A DNA stretch of 64,000 bases. Source: Cryptomeria japonica. Its lineage: Eukaryota > Streptophyta > Pinopsida > Cupressales > Cupressaceae. Both the position numbers and the translations under genes were made by a program. This document shows, one piece after another, positions 57,693 through 64,000 of the stretch. The notes beneath the pieces were generated by a model. That model was not told the origin of the DNA, did not search any database, and worked only from the letters and a program-made list of their open reading frames with translations. Where the stretch lies: the NCBI RefSeq assembly GCF_030272615.1, contig NC_081411.1, positions 182,488,977-182,552,976 of the forward strand, in the 5' to 3' direction. Numbering within the stretch: position 1 is the first letter of the stretch; the number at the start of each line of letters is the position of its first letter.

Positions 57693-58770
57693 TTTTGCCA
57701 TATTTGGAGAGTGGTGGCTCCACCCTCTAAAGGAGATAACCACTATAGTTTCAAAAAACATAATTATATCTCTAATTTCCATTCGCTATTTCCTTGTAAG
57801 GGTGGAAATTTAAACTGATATTAAAATGACACTTTTATTAATGACAGACAACTAATCGATTAAATAAATAAAGACAATAGTGATGTCAATATTTTTTATT
57901 TTTCATAATTACATAAAAAAATAATTCACTTTTTAATATGAATTATAAGATGAAAAATCAAATCAATTATCTAACTGATTAAAATAGACAATTTAGTAAT
58001 GTCCAAGTGTATGTGTCTTCTATCACAACCCAACATTTCTTGACCGTTAAGATGCCTCTTCCTCAATAGTATTCTCTTCTTGTGGTGATGTCTACCTATC
58101 CAATACACTCATAGAAACGATAGGAAATAGTTCAACATAGTGTTATCATATTAAAATCAGTATTGAATTTCAAATTATTCATATTAAAATTTAACTTTTT
58201 AATTACTCCTAATTCATTACAACAAAAATTTACTTATTCATAATAATGTTTTAGCTCATGCAAAAACAAGACATGAGAATGAGGCTTCAATGAATTACAA
58301 GACTATGTTTTGTATGAAAAATACAACTTCATGACCTTGATAATGCTAACATAGTGAATGATTTTCTTTTTATTCACCAATGTAAACTAATTTTTTGAGG
58401 AATCAAAAATTTACTCATAAACACTTTATATCATTTTCACAAATTCTTTCTAGCCCTTATGTCCATCTATATCACTTCACCCAAATTATCTTATAATCTT
58501 TTTATAAAAAAATGATATATTAGGTCATGCTTTGTTATTAAAAACACACAATATGAATGCACATGATAAAGTACTAATCTAGAGTTGAACTCCCAAGGTA
58601 AAATATTTATCACCTACCTTAAGTTGTATTTAAATTTAATATTATAGTAGCTAATCAAAATTAAAGAGCATCTAACAAATACTCTCATATTAGGAAAACA
58701 CAACAATGAGCTTTAATAATATGCGAGCCTCATTTCTTTCCTCTTTCAATATAAAATAGTATATATAAGA
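57693..58770 (+). repeat. 1.08-kb direct repeat, copy 1
   Basis: Matches 61085-62150 from TTTTGCCATATTTGGAG to AAAATAGTATATAT in the same orientation with scattered substitutions and short indels. The first 120 bp correspond to an ORF in copy 2, here frameshifted by one extra base near 57725. Confidence 0.85.
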
Positions 58771-58782
58771 TTCACTTTCATT

Positions 58783-58927
58783 TTCCGGACCTCAACTCCG
58801 GTTCAATCAATATCCTCAAGTGCAACAATAAGCCGATGTTAAAGACCACTAGAATCCATTGAGTCATCTTCCCAGATCTTCCTCAAGCTGTTAGACTTCC
58901 TAAGAGGGACTAGGCTTTGATACCAAT
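58783..58927 (-). other. Element E leader and primer-binding site
   Basis: Homologous to 765-911: TTCCTCAAGCTGTTAGACTTCC against CTCCCTCAAGCTATTAAACTTCC, then the primer-binding sequence TTGGTATCAAAG on the minus strand. Only about 145 bp of internal sequence remain; the truncation point lies 12 bp from the end of direct-repeat copy 1. Confidence 0.75.
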
Positions 58928-60032
58928 TGTTGCAAGCAAGGAACACCGAGAGGGGGGGTAAATCAGTGTTTTGTAATTTTTTTACTTTATTAACTTGTGC
59001 TTTTACCCAATTAATACATTGAACCAAAAGAAAGATGTAGTAACACAAAATAATCAACCACGACACCATAACACATAGATTTATATCTGCAAAACCTTGG
59101 TGGGGATGAGACCCACAAAATGAGTATACTCAAATAAAAGTTTTACAATGGAATGCACATGCATTTAGGCACACTACATAGAACTCACTGTTGAAAACAA
59201 GAAGGGATACAACCCTAGGAAGGCTCGTTGCCTTACAAATGAGTTACAAATGATCACAAGAGAATATTAACTATTGAACAACATCTACAAATGCCTAGGT
59301 ATAGTTCCGGTTAAACACAATGTCCATTGATTTCACACTCTGCCTTATACTGCTCTGTTCCACAATTCTGTAATATTCTAGAGCATAAATCTTCAACTTG
59401 CACATGTGCAACTGCACACAATCGATCATGAACATCTCTCACATAACCACTGATATCGAAAATGATCATAACAATCAACCTTATATATCTGCAACAAGAA
59501 ATTAGGTTAGTTACAAGTCGGCTTCAAGAACACTTCACAAATAATGAAACGTGTACACACTATTGACTGAATCTGAACCAAAATACTAACGCAAACCAAA
59601 ACAATTGTCCAAATGCTACAAATACTATCAAACAAAACATTTGGATCCCAAAAGTAATTACCAAAACCGATCCACATAATCTGCATAAGTATTATCCACA
59701 TGGGACTGTTGATGTGCACTATTGAATTGAGGACTGATATACCAAAGCACCTAACTACAATCAAATCAACACCGGAGGCTAAAATCATGGGATAAGGCTA
59801 TCCAAACATACATCAACCTTCAACCAGATCCACAACACAAGATATTAACCTGAAATCAAATGCCACCAAAAATATTGAACTCTGCTGGATACTTTGTTCT
59901 AGTCGACCTGACTAGGACCAATTTGCAATCTGACTTTTGATACGATGAACTCACATACTACAAATGGGATAACTTACTTGGGTTTCCATCAATGACAACA
60001 TGAGATGACCTGTGTAATGTCTCTTTCCAACA
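58928..60032 (-). repeat. Element E LTR (copia)
   Basis: 1105 bp with inverted ends TGTTGCAAGC and TTTCCAACA. The phrase GGAACACCGAGAGGGGGGGT and, near the other end, a CATCAATGACAACATGAGA phrase are typical of copia LTRs of this window. With its leader it forms a 5' end of a truncated minus-strand element. Confidence 0.75.
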
Positions 60033-60041
60033 CGTGTAAGG

Positions 60042-60482
60042 TCAAAACTTTTCAGATCCATCACATTGTAAAAACTCGAACAATATGGATTTTGGTATAT
60101 ATGTTTGCATATCAAGTTCCTCAAAACCCAGTGGAAACATCCCAATACAACGGTTCAACCAATTAGAATCTTTGATAAGGTCTCCGCTATCATCACTGTA
60201 AGCCCAAAACATTTGGGACACATCATAATTTTGGAACACCCTTAATCACAGAGTTGATCAGATTTGAAAGAAATTCAGAGTATGCACAGAAAATAGAAGA
60301 ACTGCAATAAGAGTTTCATATGGACAAGAACTCATAATATTTATGAGCATGGATTGGTCGGGCAAAGGATTAGCGTCATCTAAAGAGTAATAATATATAT
60401 CGATATGCCAATAGTGGGAGTCTGGAATATGACCCGTACTGACTCCACGGGAGTTATTCAGAATACATGCACTAAGTACCAC
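60042..60482 (-). pseudogene. Unassigned coding-like ORFs, possible gene remnant
   Basis: Two minus-strand frames lie end to end. 60482-60258 reads ILNNSRGVSTGHIPDSHYWH then IDIYYYSLDDANPLPDQSML and ends FFQI. 60239-60042 reads MFQNYDVSQMFWAYSDDSGD and GMFPLGFEELDMQTYIPKS. Codon composition looks protein-like, and base composition is more balanced than around. I do not recognise the family. It abuts the LTR at 60032, so it may be an exon into which element E inserted; an R-gene fragment is conceivable given the LRR gene nearby. Confidence 0.3.
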
Positions 60483-61018
60483 GACTCAACATATATGGAA
60501 ATTCTAATTGTTTCAACGTTAAATTTTAAAAATGCAATATAACAGAAGGTAGATACTAACTAACGATGGCACTTGTGTTCATGGTTTTATTGGAAAGCCT
60601 TGCCGATCTTGTAATATGGAGGTCCGGTTTACCAGGTGCTATTGCTATAACTGTCAAGAAAATGTAGAAGAATAAGGCAGCAGTAGATAAGGAATTTCAA
60701 CAGGAAAGAGCATCTCAACCAAAAGGGCACTAATGGAGTCAAAACAGTATATTTAAGATCTATTAATATCTAAAAAATTTCTCTTCTAAATGTAAATTAG
60801 ATTTATGTAGACTTGACATAACTCTAATTAAGTAGAAGTAATAAACATTTCAGACTTCGAATTTGATTTCATACCTGAACAATGGTCTTAGTCTAAACCG
60901 GTAGCCCAACTATTTTGGTGCGAGTTCACTCTGGTTCTCAGCCCTTTTCCTTATTCGACTTCTTGTCTACCGCCGTAGAACACTCCCCTTTCTTTTTTGA
61001 ACCATTTATAAACAAAAA

Positions 61019-61207
61019 ATGAATTTTTCCCGCTTTGCACAAGATGACTCGATGGAAGAAAATGCTTTCTTCCACTATGCAGAATTTTGCCATATTTGGA
61101 GGGTGGCGGCTCCACTCTTGAAGGAGATAACCGCTACAGTTTCGAAAAAAGCTAATTCTATTTCTCATTTCCATTCGCTATTTTCTTGTAATGGTAAAAA
61201 TTTAAAC
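61019..61207 (+). CDS. Unrecognised short ORF at the start of repeat copy 2
   Basis: 62 codons beginning MNFSRFAQDDSMEENAFFHY, then WRVAAPLLKEITATVSKKAN and SHFHSLFSC. A TTTATAAAC lies 10 bases before the ATG, and a possible splice donor TGGTAAAA occurs at about 61192. From residue 23 on it lies in the direct repeat, whose other copy is frameshifted. No family is recognised and no following exon was found. Confidence 0.3.
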
Positions 61208-62150
61208 TGATATTAAAATGAGTCTTTTATTTATGATAGACAATTCATCGAATAAATAATTAAATTTTATTTTTATTTTTTTAATTATGTAAAAAAAAAA
61301 AACAATACACTGTTCAATATAAATTATAATATGACAAATCAAATCAATTATTTAACTGTTTAAAACAGACAATTTAATGTCAAAATGTATGTGTGTTCTA
61401 TCACAACCTAATATTTCTTAACTGCTAGGCTGCCTCTTCCTCAATATTGATCTCTTCTTGTGGCGATGTCAACCTATCTAATATACTCGTAGAAACAATA
61501 GGAAATAGTTGAGCATAGTGTTATAATTTTAAAATCAATAATTGAATTTCTAATCATTCAAATTAACATTTAGCTTTTTAATCACACCTAATTCATCACA
61601 AACAAAAAAAAATACTTATTTCATAATAATGTTTTAGTTCGTGAAAATACAAGACATGACAATGAGGCTTCAGTAAATTACAAGACTATGTGTTGTATGA
61701 AATATACAACGTCATGACCTTGATAATGCTAGGATAGTGAATGATTTTCTTTTGATTCACCCATGCAAACTAATTTTTATAGAGGATTCAAAATTTTATT
61801 CATAAACACTATATATCGTTTTCACAAATGCTTCCTAGCCCCTATATCCATCGATATCACTTCAATCAAATTATCTTATTTTCTTTTATAAAAAAATGAT
61901 ATGTTAGGTCATGCGTTGTGATTAAAAATACACAATATGCATGCACATGATAAAGTACTAATTTAGAGTTCAATCCTTAAGGTAAAATATTTATCACCTA
62001 CCTTAAACATTATTTAAATTTAATATTATAGTGGGTAATCAAAATTAAAGAGAATCTAACAAACAATCTCATGTTAGGAAAAACCAACAATGAACTCTAA
62101 TAATATATGAGTCTCAGGTTTTTCCTCTTTCAATATAAAATAGTATATAT
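61085..62150 (+). repeat. 1.08-kb direct repeat, copy 2
   Basis: Partner of 57693-58770. The two copies are separated by 2.3 kb that holds the element E fragment and the unassigned ORFs. Divergence is modest, with several 1-5 base indels. Confidence 0.85.
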
Positions 62151-63227
62151 CAATCTATCAACCAAATGTTTGTATATTTTATTCCCATGACTAACAAAAA
62201 CTTGCATAAAATTGCCCCACCAAAATTCATGGCATGGTGAACAAAATATAATTTAATGCCATAATAAATTGTATTTAGATATGCATTTTAAACATGATAT
62301 TATTTGTATGTACTCATCTTTGTCAAATATATATATCATTATTAGTTGTTTCCAAAATGAACAAGTTAGAACCTTTTGAGTTTAGATTCCATAGGAGAAG
62401 ACTACTAGTTTTGGTTGTTCCTCATCACTAAAGTCCCCTCTAAAATAAAAATTTAAGTTTCAAATCCTTGTCTCTCAATTAAATTTAGGAAAAACAGAAA
62501 TATAATGCGTATTTGAAAAGCTCATTAATCTACTTCAAGTGTGAAGATACTTATATAGGAACCACTCTAGGTAATTCTACTTGTTTAATTTTTGTTATAT
62601 TTCATAGGTCTCAAGTGTTTAGCTAACTCAAGCCTCTCTATTAATTCTTCATATACAGCCACCAATTTGTCACAATGAATTATATTAATATCCACTAAAT
62701 TATTACCAAACTCACAATGTTACAATAGAAATAGAACAATAAAGAATTTAGAATGTAAACTTTATAAATACTTTAAATTTGAAAAATTAGTATAAGTAAT
62801 ATTGACATAAAACCAAAACATCGATCTATTGCTGACTGTATAATCTGATTTTAGTACACCTCTTTAGAGGCAGTGATAGTCTATGTTACTGTTCATGATT
62901 GCTGATTCAGTTGTATTTTTTTTCTGTATTTTATTTAATCTAAAATTAAAAAAATCTACTCATCAAATAAAAAATTATACAAACTCTGTTGTCTCCTAAA
63001 TTAGGGAAGAAAACATGATTATTTTACCATCTAGTGGTATGCGAGGAGACTGATGTGAAAGTGACTTGACTTACCGAAATTTGTTTTTATTTCTGATGTA
63101 GCTGATCAACAATTGTAGTTAAAGCTTCGCAGATTCTCCAATCTTCGCCTTCCTTAAGGCCCCACTCACACCACGTCTTCATTATTCCTCGCATGCTAAG
63201 AATATGAAATTGTCGGTAAAGCCGTCC
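62151..63227. other. Intergenic and 3' flank of the LRR gene
   Basis: AT-rich, no domains. The last 200 bp (about 63020-63227) are GC-richer and lie directly after the stop of the minus-strand LRR gene, so they probably include its 3' untranslated region. Confidence 0.5.
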
Positions 63228-64000
63228 TTAATTTTGGCGGCTACTTATCCTTGTAATTATCCATTCTCCTTGTCGCAAGTTGAATTTCCATGTAGAATTT
63301 TCAAAGGATTCGTTTATGGTGTGAAGTGAAGCAGAGTTGCTGACCACTCCCACACCACAATCAATGACGATTGCTCCGGGAGAAAGACAAATGACTGAAT
63401 GGCGAAGATAAGGCTCAGAAAGCAAACCAGGGTTTAAATTTGGCTTCGCTCCGTCCGCTGCTTTTCCAACCACCTGAATAAAGGTTGACGGCACGCGCTG
63501 AAATGAAAATGAAATAACCCTGGTTTATATAAAGGAATTTATTTTAATTTACAGAAGCACTTTAAACATTTGTTTGAAGATCTACATAATTTTAGTGATA
63601 ATAAAACCGACGGTTCATTGTGAACTGGAAAACCTTCAGCGTCAATAAAGAAGATTGCATGTTAAATAAAGGGTTGAAATCAATACCTTCAACTTTGGAA
63701 TGCAGTCGTGTATTACTGCGTTGCTGCAATATAAAAACTGGATTGCTTCCAATGATCCCAATGCTCGAATACCTTGTATGTTGTCCAGCCTTTGACAAGA
63801 CTCAAAGATAATGCTCTTCAAACAGCTCCGTCTACCAAGAATTGACAATTCTCTGCACCCCTGTACTCTGAGTTCGATCAATGTAGTTGGCAGTCTTATG
63901 TTGTGAAACTTGTCACAACAGTTGATTGCAATCATCTTCAATCGATTCAGTTTGGAAAACCTTAGCAACTCCTCGAGCTCAGGACTCTCACAAATGGACA
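63228..64000 (-). CDS. 3' end of an LRR disease-resistance-type gene (TNL-like), partial
   Basis: Two exons on the minus strand. The upstream exon (64000-63687, open at the window edge) encodes leucine-rich repeats of the plant NLR type: LEELLRFSKLNRLKMIAINC, LPTTLIELRVQGCRELSIL, CLKSIIFESCQRLDNIQGI and LGSLEAIQFLYC, with the LxxLxIxxCxxLxxI spacing of TIR-NB-LRR proteins. It ends ...IPKLK at a GTATTG donor. The last exon (63497-63228) continues in phase 0 as RVPSTFIQVVGKAADG and ends ISSRQN. It is not LRR and may be a post-LRR domain (ICLSPGAIVIDCGVGVV). No stop or frameshift is seen, so this is the only likely functional host gene here. Confidence 0.75.
63498..63686 (-). other. 189-bp intron of the LRR gene
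   Basis: Donor TTGAAG|GTATTG and acceptor CATTTTCATTTCAG|CGCGTG on the minus strand, with a pyrimidine-rich end. Removing it joins the two open frames in phase 0. Confidence 0.75.

Noticed and set aside
58839..59069. 76-codon minus-strand ORF as a gene
   Set aside because: It crosses the copia primer-binding site and LTR end of element E.
63592..63811. Overlapping ORFs on both strands at the LRR gene
   Set aside because: One is antisense; the minus-strand one overlaps the LRR exon in another frame and runs into the intron.

Overview
The window looks like intergenic DNA from a large, repeat-rich seed-plant genome, most likely a gymnosperm such as a conifer. The basis is nested Ty1/copia and Ty3/gypsy elements, RNase H-carrying plant LINEs, a tRNA-type SINE, very low gene density and the end of a plant LRR resistance gene. 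The species is inferred, not shown. No rRNA, tRNA or CRISPR array was found. Almost all reading frames belong to mobile elements, and most are broken by point nonsense changes that are mainly TAG.

Left part (1-20310). A minus-strand copia gag/leader/LTR remnant abuts a gypsy 3' end that holds a 45-bp minisatellite and an LTR start. A coiled-coil ORF remnant follows, apparently part of a LINE-like element. It is interrupted by element A (4410-12424), a copia complex with three LTRs between one pair of GATAG duplications. It is interrupted again by element B (12633-20289), a nearly complete minus-strand copia with CTATC duplications.

Middle (21662-39684). A 5'-truncated plus-strand LINE has a 16-bp target duplication and an unusual ORF downstream of its RT/RNase H ORF. 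Next is the most interesting object: a candidate two-gene DNA transposon of about 11.9 kb (25886-37777) bounded by related inverted termini and ACAC duplications. Its plus-strand gene encodes a DDD/DDE-like transposase of about 1,000 codons. A convergent minus-strand gene can be modelled as seven exons joined entirely in phase 0. A 992-bp MITE with the same kind of termini and a 4-bp duplication sits inside the last transposase exon. The closest described group I can think of is Sola (4-bp duplications, DDD transposase), but this is not established. A minus-strand LINE 3' end follows (37965-39667).

Right part (39685-64000). Sparse DNA contains a long imperfect hairpin, a small membrane-anchor-like ORF, a SINE whose tail resembles the local LINE tails and which contains about 30 TAA repeats, short and long LTR remnants, a truncated minus-strand copia (element C) joined to a minus-strand LINE with DUF4283-like ORF1 and endonuclease, and a plus-strand copia gag remnant (element D). 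The last 6 kb hold a 1.08-kb direct repeat on either side of a truncated copia LTR, some unassigned ORFs, and on the minus strand the 3' end of an LRR disease-resistance gene with one clear 189-bp intron.
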